This document shows, piece after piece, positions 10,955 through 24,251 of a stretch of 64,000 nt of DNA (its first letter is position 1; each line of letters starts with the position of its first letter). The notes below the pieces were generated by a model, which saw only the letters and a list, made by a program, of their open reading frames with translations, was not told the DNA's origin and ran no database searches. A program made the position numbers and the translations under genes. The stretch comes from Xanthostigma xanthostigma (lineage: Eukaryota > Arthropoda > Insecta > Raphidioptera > Raphidiidae): positions 21,098,001 to 21,162,000 of the forward strand of contig OY754469.1 in assembly GCA_963575645.1 (NCBI GenBank), in the 5' to 3' direction.

Positions 10955-13900
10955 GTTTTTAGAAGATTTTTTACTTGTATTTTTTTATATATAGATATTT
11001 ATGGTCGCATCAACATCGAAGGTCATTATCGTCCGGAACTATAAATTTTATATTCGTTTTATTTATCTACTCTATAAGTTCATAGCATGGGTATATTATT
11101 ATCATCAGAACCGTCCGACGAACTAAACGAGCCCAAGCATGGTACGTCTATAGGCTGTTAAAAAGTTGGCTGGTGATCTTACTTTACTGACTCTTTACTG
11201 ACTGCATCGTTAGGTTATGGGGTTATCAGATTATTGTATTGTCATCGCTACTACATAAGTATGCAAAATTTTAAAGTAGTAGATTAAATGGAAGTGGCTC
11301 AAAATCGACATGTAAGATTTGATCCAAACCGACTGACTGACAAAACATGTGAAGTTGAATAAAAGTTTGTAATAAAGATAGCCTTCTACGGAATTTTATT
11401 TCCATGATTAAAGGACGCTGCTTTCTTTAAAAAAATAACATATTTTTTGTTAGTAAAGAATCACTAGTAATCGTGCATCATCTATACTTGACCTAGTTGC
11501 TTTTACATGTAAACTTAATAAGCCCTCAACTTTTTTCGATAAGAGCTTTTTCAGCATATATTGAATTTTTTTACATACATTTGGTGAAACTTGAAAGCGT
11601 TTTAAGATGAGGAAGATAAAAAAATCTTTGAATAAAGCGTCGTATCAGGCGTGTCTAACTTATATATACAGTTTAGTTTTTGAACTCGATTCAGTTTAAT
11701 CACTGTTGCTATTTTAAAATCGTAACGTATTGTCAAGGCAGCCCGGTATTTCCTCTTCTCCGGCGTCTGTGTTCTGTGTTATCAATACATATTATAAGCC
11801 ATGAAACAGCCATTCAACTTCTGACTTCACACGATGTGCAGTGTACAAAGGTCGCTAGTTGGAGACTTCTTTTGACTTCCACGAATACCGAGATAAAATA
11901 CATGAGATGGTTTTAGACTGTATCTTATTATGCTCGCATAAAGAGGGGGGGGGGGCTGTCATTCTTGGACAACATCGGGTAAATTCGTCTACATTCTATT
12001 AAAAAAGTCTGCAGCAGCCTAATATGTCTATTTTTAATAGGCAATCTACAAATCCGGGCGAAGACGGACTGGGTTGCTATAGTCGTCAATAAAATTGAAA
12101 GTGACGAAAATTTTACATTTTTGTTAGTTTGGGCAGTTGTGGTACAAACGAAAAACATTGATTATTTAGCGGCTTACATTCTGGTATCATTATGATAAAG
12201 TTTGACAAGCCTACTGTATATATATATATTCCTAGAGGCATAATGAATTTGAATTTCATCTCTTTAGGTATTGCTAGCGAACATACATATACACAAAACC
12301 AATACCCAAATAACTCTAGCTATGGGTGGTCTTAAAAGCAATAACCAAAAACATTTTTGAAAATAGATTCGTATTCTTAATAGGGAATTTTGGAGAACAT
12401 CTAGCTGTTGATTTTTTTTAAATTTATTATAATATAAAGGCGCACAACAAGACGCGTAGGCATAAAAATAAAAAAAAAAAAAACACAAAAAAATACAATA
12501 AAAAATAAAGAAACAAAACAAAAATCTTTCTATATAAAGATTTAGAAAAAAATTTAATGTTTATAAAAACAGAAAACATAAACAAAATAAATGACATGTG
12601 AACAAACAGGTAAGGCTTATAATTGCACTATCTACCAAATTTCGTATTATTAAGCCAAATAGTTTCCAAGTGCGACCTAGGAACACAATATTACACCAAA
12701 ATTAACCACATCGAAGCCCAACCTTTTTTAGACTAAAAAAGAAATTTAAAAAATTCTCACTGCATGCTTGATGAGATTTTTTCCCTAACGGGAAAAATTA
12801 AATAATTTACCCTTTTTACGATGTTTCATAAAATTGCATTTGTCTTGATTTGGGCCATCAACTTACGTAATATACAATTTCATTATATGTTTTGGGAGCA
12901 AGAATAATAAATAGATAAACAAGAACAAAGGGGTTCCGGTTGGACCTTTTGAATACGAAAACTTAAAAAGAACTTATTGTTATTTTATGAACCTGAACTT
13001 CTGTAACTTTCTCTACTGTTACACTTAATCTCTGTTTAAAAAATGCATTAAAAATGTATAAGAAAACTCTGTTGTATGCATTTTATATATACACTTTGAA
13101 ACCACCGTTCATAAAATGTACTATGTATTCATGAATAAGACATCCTCATAAACGATAGCTCGTGTTATAGAACAACTTTTAAGCGTTTCTCATTGCAGCT
13201 TACATAATAGCTTCACATAAAAGCCACAGAATAATACGGAAAAAGTTCAGTCATCAGTATTTAAATGAAAAGAAACTATATTATGAAGAAATTACAAGCG
13301 AGCATGTTGTTAAATATTGTAAAAGTTTTTGCAAAATATTATCTATGGCTCAAGAAGTTTTCAAATTACTTATAGTCTAGGGAGAAATTGAAAGAAAACT
13401 AGTACTGCAAAAATTATGTATTACCTACACATATTATGTTTTATTTTATTTTTTCCATTTATTATTGAACTATAAAAATGTCATTTTTAATAGGTATATT
13501 TATTTTGTTTATTTTTAGAGCAATTTTGTCAAAATTTATTTTCAACGATAAAATTGTACTTTTGTATTATTTTTCTAAAAAAATATTTAAATGATTGTTA
13601 TCGCTAGAATGTACTATTTTTAACTTTTTTTCTCATTTCATATTTTCTAACTTATCTTACTATTAAATAATAAGTTGTAAACCAACTATAGCTAGTATAA
13701 TAATATTTGTGAATGTTTCGTTTATATTATCTTTTTATAACGACCATAAGCTATTATTTCATTTAAAATTTTTAATACATATTTTTTTTTATATTCAATA
13801 TAAGTACATCTTTTTCTATTTGCGTTAAGAAATAATTAGAAAAAAAATTGCACTCGATTGGAACATATCTTTTTATGTAATTTTAGAAATAAGATACTTT

Positions 13901-14605
13901 TCATATATAAACATTATTTATTCTGAGATACTTCCTGCCATTCTTACTACATCCTACAGCGAATACAAGTATTTTCATTAAATAAATTTTAAATACAAGT
14001 GAAAACAAGATAGGACGTTTTGTTGAAGACATATATGACAATATAGTTCTGGCCTTAAGATCTCAAACTGCAGTGTGTTCGACTACGCCATTTCTACCTA
14101 CATTAACCTGTAACCTAAATAAATCCCATCACATCGATCTTTATTTGACAGACGTGTTTGAAAGAAATGTGTTATCTAATAGTGGTTACTGTCCACGTAA
14201 CAATTTATGTTAGGTATTTCAGTATTCGAAACTGCGCTGTCGCAAGCGACAATACATTATGGTTTCAATTTACGAAGTGACGGAAAGTAAATCCGTTCCA
14301 TCGCTCCATTACATGTCGTTTGATACGTTTCTATTTGCTTAGAGATTTACGCTGTCATCGTACTGTCTATCACAAAATATGTTAGCTAACGTATCGGCTG
14401 AAGAAACCCGATTTCAAAATTTTGTTGAAAACCTCTACAATTGTTCCAGTAAATTAAAGCTGTAAACTGCCAGATAATAGGTTCAAGTCCTAATCTTTCG
14501 TCTGGAAACCAAATTTTTGCATCAGGCATAGACACTTCTAAAGGTCTGATCAACACCCAAAAATTATACAAATCTATAAGTTTATCATATTCCTTTTATT
14601 ACATA

Positions 14606-14840
14606 CTAGCGGCCCGGTTTATCTTCGCCTGAATTTGTAGATTGCCACCGTTTTTTTTTTTTTTTTGCAAAATTGGTCGCTACGCGAAAAGTGCTTTTTT
14701 TTGAAAACGATAATATATAGTCTATGTCCATTCTGAAGGTCCATTCTAAATATTGGTGAAAACATTTTTCGGATAAGTATAGTTTCGGAGATTACCTCCT
14801 ACATCCAAACTTACAAACTTTACCGCTTTATTAGAATATT
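14606..14840 (+). repeat. Interspersed-repeat fragment
   Basis: tactagcggcccggtttatc, a T-rich run, aaattggtcgctacgcg and gtccattctgaaggtccatt form a module also seen inverted at 8088-8275. The tail attagaatattaac looks like the end of an insect SINE/LINE. The class is not established. Confidence 0.5.
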
Positions 14841-15093
14841 AACTTAGATAAAGATTAAAAAAAAAGACAATAAAAAGAATTTTTATATTTTTTGGACCTA
14901 GTAGACTCACATCATAAAGTATGTGTAATGGAAATATAACTTCAGATGTGTAAGCATTTTATTCCCCCCATTATCAAACTATCAAAATATTATATTGTCT
15001 TGCATGTGGTTACACTCAACTTTTAATCAACTGTCTCAAAAAATATGTGTAAAGTTTTCATCGAATTTCAATAATCTGAATATTACACAAATA

Positions 15094-15688
15094 CAGTGTG
15101 TTTACCGATACTGGTAACAGTGAACAATTCTTGTATCGTACTAGAAAAAAGCTTAAATATATTTTTGTTCAACTCGAAATTTACTATTGGAAAACTGCTG
15201 AGATATATTTTTTTGTACTTTAAACTCAACCGGAAGTGTACACACAATTTTTCATATGACAACATATTTTTTTTACATTTTCGAAATCTCCATTTTTTCT
15301 CTATAAATTCATATACAATTTTTTGAAAATTAAATAAAAATATAAGATAAAAACGTTGTCAATTTATTAATTAAACACACAGGAATACTTATTTTCCATG
15401 GCGCTCCACTTAATAAATATTAAAAAATAATCATTACTGTGTTTTTAATTAATGAATTGATAACATTTTTCTCAAATATTTTTTAATTTAACCTTTTGAC
15501 GATTTTATATGAATTTATATAAAAAATAGAGATTTCGAAAATATAAAAAAAAAAAATATGTTTCGGTTGAGTTTGAAGTACAAAAAATATATCTCAGCAG
15601 TAAATATCGGGTTGAATAAAAAATTATTCCAACTTGTGTCTGTAGTATACAAGAATTATTCGCTGTTGCCACTATCGGTGAACACTTT
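15094..15688. mobile_element. Large fold-back element (~595 bp)
   Basis: The left end cagtgtgtttaccgatactg.. is mirrored by ..ctatcggtgaacactt at the right. The inverted similarity runs inward through acaattcttgtat, ctgctgagatatattt, cgaaatctc and ttaattaaacacac to a centre near 15400. The arms are diverged, indicating an old insertion. Confidence 0.6.
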
Positions 15689-15951
15689 ATATCTCTAGAG
15701 AGTACCGGGATTCAGAGAAAACCATAATTGAAATATCTTTTGACAATCCGGAAATGCAGATATTTTTTCGGTACATTTTTATTACTGCTATCTAGAAAGC
15801 ACCTAATAAATAAACAAACTTTATTCAAGTTTTCTCATCTAACTACGATAAATGAGTTTCACCGAAAAAGAGAAAGTTAAATAAAAATCTGACATTATTA
15901 CGTCTGTTGAAATTATACGACTTCCTATTTATAATGAAAAAGGAAATAACA

Positions 15952-16179
15952 GACCGCGCACATTTATCAAGCATGTACCAGCACGACTAGCATAGCACGA
16001 ACCTTCAAACTGTACGATGTCGCACACTAGATCAGCACAAACCAGCACGAGCAGCGCAAGCTAGCGACTTTTAGTGTGCGAGTTTACGAACGACACATCA
16101 CTGACACACTAGATAGTTTCAGGCAACTGACCAACAGTCGTTGCTGGCTGCTGGTGCTGGTCTAATGCTGGTCTACTGA
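15952..16179. repeat. Family B element, partial copy
   Basis: Starts gaccgcgcacatttatcaag and is rich in accagcac/tagcac words and ctgctggtgctggtct, as are the copies at 39461 and 47070. The right terminal repeat is missing. Confidence 0.55.
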
Positions 16180-16186
16180 AAAGAAT

Positions 16187-16382
16187 AGATACTATTACTA
16201 TATAAAAAACAACGTTATAGCACATGTCTCTTCTGGGCATGTGCCGATTTTCCCCAAAAATATTAGTGTCATTCATATTTGCATATTACACATCCTTCCT
16301 AAATTTAATTCGCTTATTACGAAAAGTGAATTTTGACCTAAATTAGCACCTACCAATCCCCCACTTGTGTTGGAATGGTAAA
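16187..16382. repeat. Family A interspersed repeat, 3' fragment
   Basis: Matches the 3' third of family A (catgtgccgattttccccaa, cttcctaaatttaattcgct, ending cttgtgttggaatggtaaa). It abuts the family B fragment directly. Confidence 0.6.
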
Positions 16383-17522
16383 AGTAAGAATATAATTTTA
16401 CTTCAATATAGTCGAACGAAAATATTGCTGGTTATTACAAGGATGTTGATTTTAATACTATAAGCTTGTTGGTTTTATCGGCATGAAAATATCAATTATT
16501 ACAATCTAATTAAATTAAATTTGACGGTCGATTAAAACAACGTAAACAAAGGAGTCTGCAGGGAAATATATAGGTATATATATCTGCGTATTCGCAGAAA
16601 TTTAATGTGATTATTTTACATACAGAAACGAAACTAAATTTGATTTGTCTATTTCTCTTGTTTACTTCAGCAACAGGAATTTCAAAACGGTCGAATTTAT
16701 TTTTACAAATCATATTTTCTAATTATTATTGTTAACTCAATAACCGTCTCTTAAAAAAAAACATATAGGGTTACATAATTTGGTATCGCGGGACCATATT
16801 ATTTCAAAGAAAATGAATCCAGTGCAGCATTGTTTAATAGCTGGGGTGATCATTTTATTGAAATAATAAAAAAAAAATTAAATTGTATATTACAAAGTTG
16901 TTATCTATTTTCATTATGTTGCAATTTTACTTCATATCCTTACAGTAGATCTTTAAAAATAAGTGATACCAGTTACTTTGTTCATGTATTTCAATTAATC
17001 TGTATAAAGTATATTATAGTAGCCAACTTTTTAATTTATTCTTGTGAAAATTGAATTTTCGGCTTTTCATCAACTAAACAAATAAATATTTCAGCCATAT
17101 ACATTTAACGATTATAGATAAATTATTTATCAGGGACTCTCTCCGAGGATAAACCGTAGACGGTGTGAAGTTTTATGGGAAAAACGGAAAAACATTTCTA
17201 AGGTATACTTTATTGTAGATATGTGTTTTTAAAAATACGAGTCGAATAAAAAAATATGTGAAACCATGATAATATGACAAATCAAGAAGTATATAGTACA
17301 GATTATGTATATAATTGATTTTCTTTCAATATAGAATATAGATATTAATATTTTTCAGTTGTGCTGGTACTTTAATTGAAAAAAATGTGCCAAATTGTTT
17401 TGAAAAACATAACAATTTTGTTTTAAATATTACATCATATGTAGGTCTCTGTTTGTGTAATATTTTGTTTATGTCTTATGTTTGTTATGATCTGTGTTAT
17501 CGAGCGCGTATAATTTACAATA

Positions 17523-17850
17523 CAATAGAACGGCGGTTATCCTAATTAATTGGGACCGGAGTCGATTCGGATAATCGAAAATTCGGATAATCGGACATGT
17601 AGTGTCTTGCCTCTAGCTTTCAACCATAACAGTTGAAATATATCTCCAGCGAGTTCCAACTTCGACGTGTGCTGATACCATTGTAGCGTCTACACGGCAA
17701 TTGTCACTCGCATTTTTGTATTCTTGCGTCCCCACAAAACTTGTTTTTATTGAAAAATTACTTGGCTTTAATTTTTTATATTATGCTTAGGACCGATTCC
17801 GATAATTGGCGATTCGGTTAATCGACGTTCGGATAATCGGCGTTCTACTG
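17523..17850. mobile_element. Pogo/Tigger-like MITE
   Basis: The left end CAATAGAACGGCGGTTATCC (preceded by TA) and the reverse-strand right end CAGTAGAACGCCGATTATCC are typical pogo-type inverted repeats. Extra gataatcg/gattcgg words repeat inside. The right flank is CA, a likely decayed TA. Confidence 0.7.
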
Positions 17851-18029
17851 CACTTATATATCTCCTTCTCTTAGTTAGAATCACCCTACAGATATAATTT
17901 ATCAATCAAGAATTCAGTGCATTATATCTAAGTCAGCAAAATATGAGATTTATAGATTTTGATTAGAATCAGAGTAAATCTGATCAACATTAACAGTGAA
18001 AACTGACATAAAATACGCAAAGTAACCTT

Positions 18030-18260
18030 GAACCGGTATTGTTAACGGATGAAGCGACGCCTCATGTGTCATTGTTGATGAAACGTCTACTCTAGACGGA
18101 TACGGGTGCGCCGACGCCATGCGTCGTATAGCGGCGTATCCTATCGAACCGTCGGACGGGTGTGGCGCGCGCGTCGTTACGCGTCTACAACCACACACCG
18201 ACGTCACATGACGACCACCGCCATGCTCTGTTGAGTGTGAGGCTGCCTTCATTACCGGCC
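18030..18260. other. CpG-dense patch, candidate promoter or first exon
   Basis: In an otherwise A+T-rich region this stretch is rich in G+C and exceptionally rich in CpG (for example tggcgcgcgcgtcgttacgc around 18163). No transposon ends or protein family are visible. Minus-strand open frames (17950-18252) look like a composition effect. Promoter or 5' UTR identity is inference only. Confidence 0.3.
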
Positions 18261-19510
18261 GGCATTGTGTAGGATCTTAACAGTACATCAGTGCGAAATT
18301 TGGGCAAAAAAATTATACCGTGTAATTTTGAAATCGGTGTTCGAGTGTTATTTAGAATAAAATTAAAAGTGTCGGTTATCAATCAGAAAATATTTGAATA
18401 AAAAAAATCGGAAGTATAAAATACTTATTTATCAAAAAAATATATATAACAATTATTTATTGCTCAACAATTCTCTTTAAATCAATTATTTTCATGTTAT
18501 TCCTTAAAATGTTTTCTCATAAAAAATATGAATTACACATATAGTAAAAAAAAACAGCGATTTGATTTGGGAAACATATTTATTTTTTCTCGATCAAGAC
18601 TATTTTTAAATCTATAAAAGCAAACTGGTTAATTTATATATTTTTATATATAGATTGCAAAGTTTATTATGTGAAAGGAATATTTATACACTCTTCATTC
18701 ACGAGCTTATTAAAAGCCGATTTGAAATAAAAATATCCACTTCCTGTTAAAATATTACAAATTGATATTTTTACTGTTGTCATTATTTATACAAAAAGTA
18801 TATACAATTAGTTATTGATCTGTTGACAATTTTTGGTTAAATATTTAACAGTTTAAATTTAGAAGACGACCACGGAGGTCTCTTTATGTAACTGACTTTA
18901 TCGATGAAAGATATCAACACAAAACAAATACTGTTATTAAAATATCAGTAAAAAATTTCACAAGTTACGGATAAACGAGTACAAGGTCTATTTATGTACG
19001 GACTGGACTAGACACTGAGACTAATTCAAATTTGTCATGTTGTGTAAATATACCTTTATTTTACCTGCAACTTTTTTTTTGAAAATAAACAGTGTTTAAA
19101 AATCTGTAAGACTTTTTCAATCTAGTATAAGTAGCTATTTATAAAATGCCAAACTTCAGTATTCATATTTCGGTTTAAATTTTCACGAGAAAAAATGTGC
19201 CGTTAATTTGAACTATGCATTAATTAAAAAAAAAGTTTTGGATAAAAATTTTAGTAGATGTCGCTCAGAATATTATATAATGCCAGGATGCTTTAAATTT
19301 CCACGAATGGTAAGCTATTTTTAATTATTTATTTATTCCAAAAAAGAAAAAGTCAATAAAATATAAGAAACGCATTGTGTTGGTAATTTTTTCCCAGAAT
19401 ATTGACCCTTAAGAAATAGTAAAATGTAAGGTGCCATGTAAGAATTCCTGCTCATTTATTTTTATAACAGTTCTTTGACTTGTAGCGTTGGCAACTTAAG
19501 AAATGGTTTG

Positions 19511-19622
19511 TTGAAATTAACGGGATACAAGGCTAAATATAAAAACAATTTTTATTCAATGGAACTTCATTTAATATAGTCAACGTTTCGGCAAGAAATT
19601 ATTGGCTTCTTCAGGACCTTAA
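19511..19622 (-). mobile_element. Family E element, single-arm copy
   Basis: ttgaaattaacgggatacaa.. then gtcaacgtttcgg..cttcttcaggacctt matches one arm of the fold-back at 52500-52708. On the minus strand it reads ggtcctgaaga..gccgaaacgttgac, a hammerhead-like core. Confidence 0.6.
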
Positions 19623-22553
19623 AAATGTCTATTATTCATAGTAATTTGCTAATGTCTTTCAAAATATTTTACTGTGCGCGCTAATATTAGAAGTGCCATA
19701 GCAACCATTTTGAAAATTATACTAAAATCGAGGACAAAAGCAGCTATTGTACAGGAGGTGTGATAAAAAAGTACCATGTTTAGGCCACAATGGCATTCTG
19801 ACTCGTGTGACTATTATAACTCGCTAGCGTCCGTTTTAGTATGAAGACATCACCTCGTCAGTAATATGCCTCATCACGTCACTTCAATACTGATAACAAA
19901 TGTCGTTATGATAATAATAGTTGGTAGTTCTGGAGTCCTTAAGCATTACAATCGATTATTGTCTGAAACAACAAAAATATTCACACGAACGAACAGTTGC
20001 CATGCGGAAAACCACTATTATTTACGTTTTGAGGATAATTCAGGCAGAATCCGCTCTTACCTATTTCCATTTCTTTTCGGAACATGGAAATAAAGTCTAA
20101 TTCAATTAATCGTATGTAGGTATATGCACTTAAATCACATGCCACATCGTCTGTCAGCAGTAAAAGTTTTAATCATGAGAATGGAAATCAATTTAATTTA
20201 TTTTTTATTTGCTTCATGCGATACGAATCTGATTTAATGAAATTGATGGTATTCTCGACCTTTGACATTTGATATCCTCAAATCTATACAAATGAAACAA
20301 GCTAATAACGTAATTTATCTCTATCTTGTTTCAAAATAAAAGAGTATCAAATCGGCAATTCACCGCAACTTCTTCAAGCGTGATGGTCCATCAATTGAAT
20401 TAAGAGAAATAATACTTTATTATCTAAAGTACCTACATGGTGGAAGTAAAGGTATTTTATTTCGATTTTGTGTCTTTTTCTTGAAATATTGTTAAGTCTA
20501 TTATAATTAGTGGCAAATCTAAAAGAGACAGTGTTTTAATTCCTCGAATACCTGCAATTATACCAACGGATTTGTTTTTCAATTTAAAAGATTACGATTT
20601 CCATTAAATACTGCTTTCAGAATAACTATAAATAAACTATTTAAAATTAGAAATTCTAAAACAAAAACTATTCCAAATTAATATATCAAAATATTTATAA
20701 TTATAAATAAATCCCAGAGGTAAACAGTTAAGGTAGCTGGCATTCATTTAAAAAAACCAGTTTTTCAGACGGCTAGCTATATGTGGCTTGCTCACGTGTA
20801 TCTAATTCACAAAATCTTTATGTTTTTGCAAAATATGGTTAAATAAAAAAACATGGTTTATAGGATCGTCTTAAAGTTAATAATGAATCTTATTAATATT
20901 TTCCCCTTAAGCGGAATGATGGTAGAGGTTAAGGTTAAAAATCGTGTCAGAAATAAGGTTAATATCTGTTTGTACCACCTTCGAAACGTTTGGCGGTTGT
21001 GTGTGTCTCTTTTAACAACACTTCTGTAATATCTGAAAATTTACATTTCAATTCAAAATTATTTAAAAATATAAATTTGGAACGGTTTAGAATGGATCTC
21101 CATACCGATGTTTTGTTTCTACAAAGCTTGTAGTAAACGAAAACAAGTTCCAAATATAAATTTTAACGAGCTTGCATTGGAAAAAAAAACAGGAAAATAT
21201 GTTAATGTGTTATTCATTGTAAACGCAAACAAGAATTTGCTTATAAATATGAAAGTGCAGAAATGTTTCTGAAGTATCGAACCGTTTGATACTTTAGAAA
21301 ACATTTTTGCACTTTCAAATGGAATTCCATTGAATGGATACGTGTCAAGTTGCCATTAAAATGTCATCCCTTGAAAAAGCAACTTTGTCCAGGACACGCA
21401 CAATTCGTACATTTTGAATCAAATACAACACAAACAGTCAGCTGGTCTATGTACATTGTACAGCATGTGCCATGTATCATGACTCCTTTAACTAATTAAT
21501 TAAACACGGTATCATTATCGTGCCGTAATCAAGCTTACATAACGTGTTAGTCCAATATGTAAATTAACTCCAAATATACACTGTATACATAATATGTATG
21601 ACATCATGACTAACCAGCTTCTGATATATTAAATTTACTGGAGATTTTTAGTTTGATAAAATTGATTGGAATATTTGATTTGAATATATTATTTCTGCGT
21701 ATCGCAGAGCCATCTGTTATGACTGTGGCTGGAAATTTCATGATATATCCTATGCATTTTATGAAAAGCTCACTTTCGTGAAAATAAAAATTCGAAGTGT
21801 TTATGGTCTGTTACAATATTTCAACATTTCTTTTAACTTTGTGTATCGCAACTATTGGTAGAACTAACCATTTCATGAAATGATATTTTTAGGTAATAAT
21901 TAATTGTTCTCGATCTCTGCCTACTTGAAATCAGTGACGTAGTGTGCGTTATTGATATTCTTCATTTAAATGTTTTTTCTTGGTTATTCAACTGTCATTT
22001 CCAAACAGTCTGTTGCTAAGCGAAGGCGGCGCTTGAATGTCATCATGTTAACGATGTAGCGGTGTTTAATTTACAGCAATTGAATTACAAAAACATTGTA
22101 AAAAATAGTAAAAAAAAACTCAACAGTGTAAAAAAACATTGTACATTACAATAACAAACACCTATTTTTAAAATTTCATTAAAGTTGTAAAGTAATTTTG
22201 AATTTCCTTTTTTATCTCTAAACATCTGGACACAACCTAAATGAGTAATTATTAGGTTCAGAGTAAATCCTAGTGGCAATGACTTAGTAGTCGACCCACC
22301 TATGTAAATAAAAAAAAAATATATATCCTTCTGTAAAACATTTTTTTTCTGTATAATGTTGTAAGAATAGAAGACCATTTTACAAACATAATTTGCCTTA
22401 TTACACTTAGAACATGATCAACATTTACTTCAATAATATGACTAGACATTCCAAAAAATTTTAGTTAAACCGATTGTTATTTCAATGACTAGATATTAAT
22501 TATAGTCAGTTATACCACATATTGTACAGTATAGACTAGTATAGACTATAGAC

Positions 22554-22783
22554 CAGGCCTTGGCAAATGGCGGCCCGCGGGCCGGATCTGGATTTTAGAA
22601 AATTTTATGCGGAAATAGAAAAATAGAATGTGAGGACCTTTTTTTTTTGCTCTCCGAATGCGGAAATAGAATGTGAATTCTGCAAATTTTTGGCCCGCGG
22701 TAAAATTTTCATCAGCCATCCGGCCCACGGTCAAATGTTCATCATCTATGTGGCCCGCCGATCAAAAGATTTGCCCGCCCCTG
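22554..22783. mobile_element. hAT-type non-autonomous element (230 bp)
   Basis: The ends CAGGCCTTGGCAAATGGCGG and (reverse strand) CAGGGGCGGGCAAATC are imperfect inverted repeats with G+C-rich ggcccgcgg words inside. The element is flanked by a perfect 8-bp duplication CTATAGAC (22546-22553 and 22784-22791). Confidence 0.85.
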
Positions 22784-24251
22784 CTATAGACCATAGGTAT
22801 AGCCAGTTTTGCCACATGGCTTGCAACGCATACGTCACAAAGGTCAATGAATTTTCATATTAAAAAAATCTGTACATACATAGTTCTGGAAACGACGATG
22901 TAAAATATTTTTCCTTAAACATCAATATAATAAATTTAAAGCTTGATTTTTGGTTATAAAAACGTCAAGAGATTATGCTAAAAATAAGACTGAAATTAAC
23001 AATTATTTATAGTTAAAGTTAGATCAAGATGTACAAGTTAAAATTTTAATAAGTATAGTTTTTTTAGCTCTTAATTTCAATTTGTAGTCATTTTCTTTTG
23101 ACAAGGATAGTAAAACACACGCAGGAAGTTTTTTTGAGATAAATATGATTTTCAAATCATGTTTGTGTTTAAATCTATTGATTCAAAAAAAATAAACTCA
23201 TCAAAAACCTTAGTCGAAGTCAAAAATCATCATTTTAGAACACATATCATGTAACTTTGAAAGAAAAAAAATCATAAACACGTTTCTAGTACAGAATTTT
23301 AGCAGAAAAGGCCTTTAATCTCTGATGTTCAATTTCCCAGATGACGTCTCTGTGAGTCCGATACATCACTTTCAAGCGAACCGGTCAAAAATTGCATTAT
23401 TTACAAAATTAAAAAAACGGTCTATTGTCGTTTTTACGTAGTATAAGTGGCTAATTGTACCTACCGCGAAAGTAGAGTAATCAGTTTTGAATCCCGGCTG
23501 TGGCTTAATTAAACCCTTTTAAAAAGTGACATAGAATATTTTGTGAAATAAATTAAAAACTGAATTTAAAATTTTTCAATCACTCACTTTTTTGTTTTTA
23601 ACAGTGTTGGGACGATAATTTGGTAAACACAATTATCGACTAATGCGTCAGCCATTTCCTATCGAGCGGATGTTAGCCAGCAAAACTTTTACCTGAATTA
23701 CACAATTCGCAGGGGAATCTGCCAATAGTAAATTAACGCCGATACTTTTTTGTAACGATAGCAAAGTTTCTGGTTGCCATGGCGAAGCACGTTCTGTTTG
23801 AATTAGTCTCAAAAAAAGAGGGTGAGACTGTTGTCAGTATAAATGAAGACTTAACAAAAATCTATATTGTAGTTTTATCTTACTTTCGCCATACATTTTA
23901 TTTAAACACGTTCAGTGTTATATTATTTATACCAAAAGGCGTTTTTCTGAATTAAGCTCTCTTGAACGCTCAGTTAAAGAACACTTTTTAAATACAAGCT
24001 TTTATTGAAAAGTATAAAAAAGGAAAAAAATATTTTTTTAATAATTTAGGTTCATAGTTATAAAAGCGTGGGATCAAATCTGTATGATCATTTATTAGTC
24101 ACAACTGCACGATTTTATAATATTATTATGAACCTATGTTTTTTCTTTTGAAGCACATTTCGATTACCAATGTTTTATTTTGTTCTTTTTAGTCGTTCAA
24201 TATGTTTACTATTAAAACATTAATTTATTAAAATTAAGGAAGAATGAGCAC

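Noticed and set aside
17950-18252. 100-codon minus-strand open frame over the CpG-dense patch
   Set aside because: High G+C content removes stop codons by chance; the translation resembles no family and the tail runs into A+T-rich DNA.
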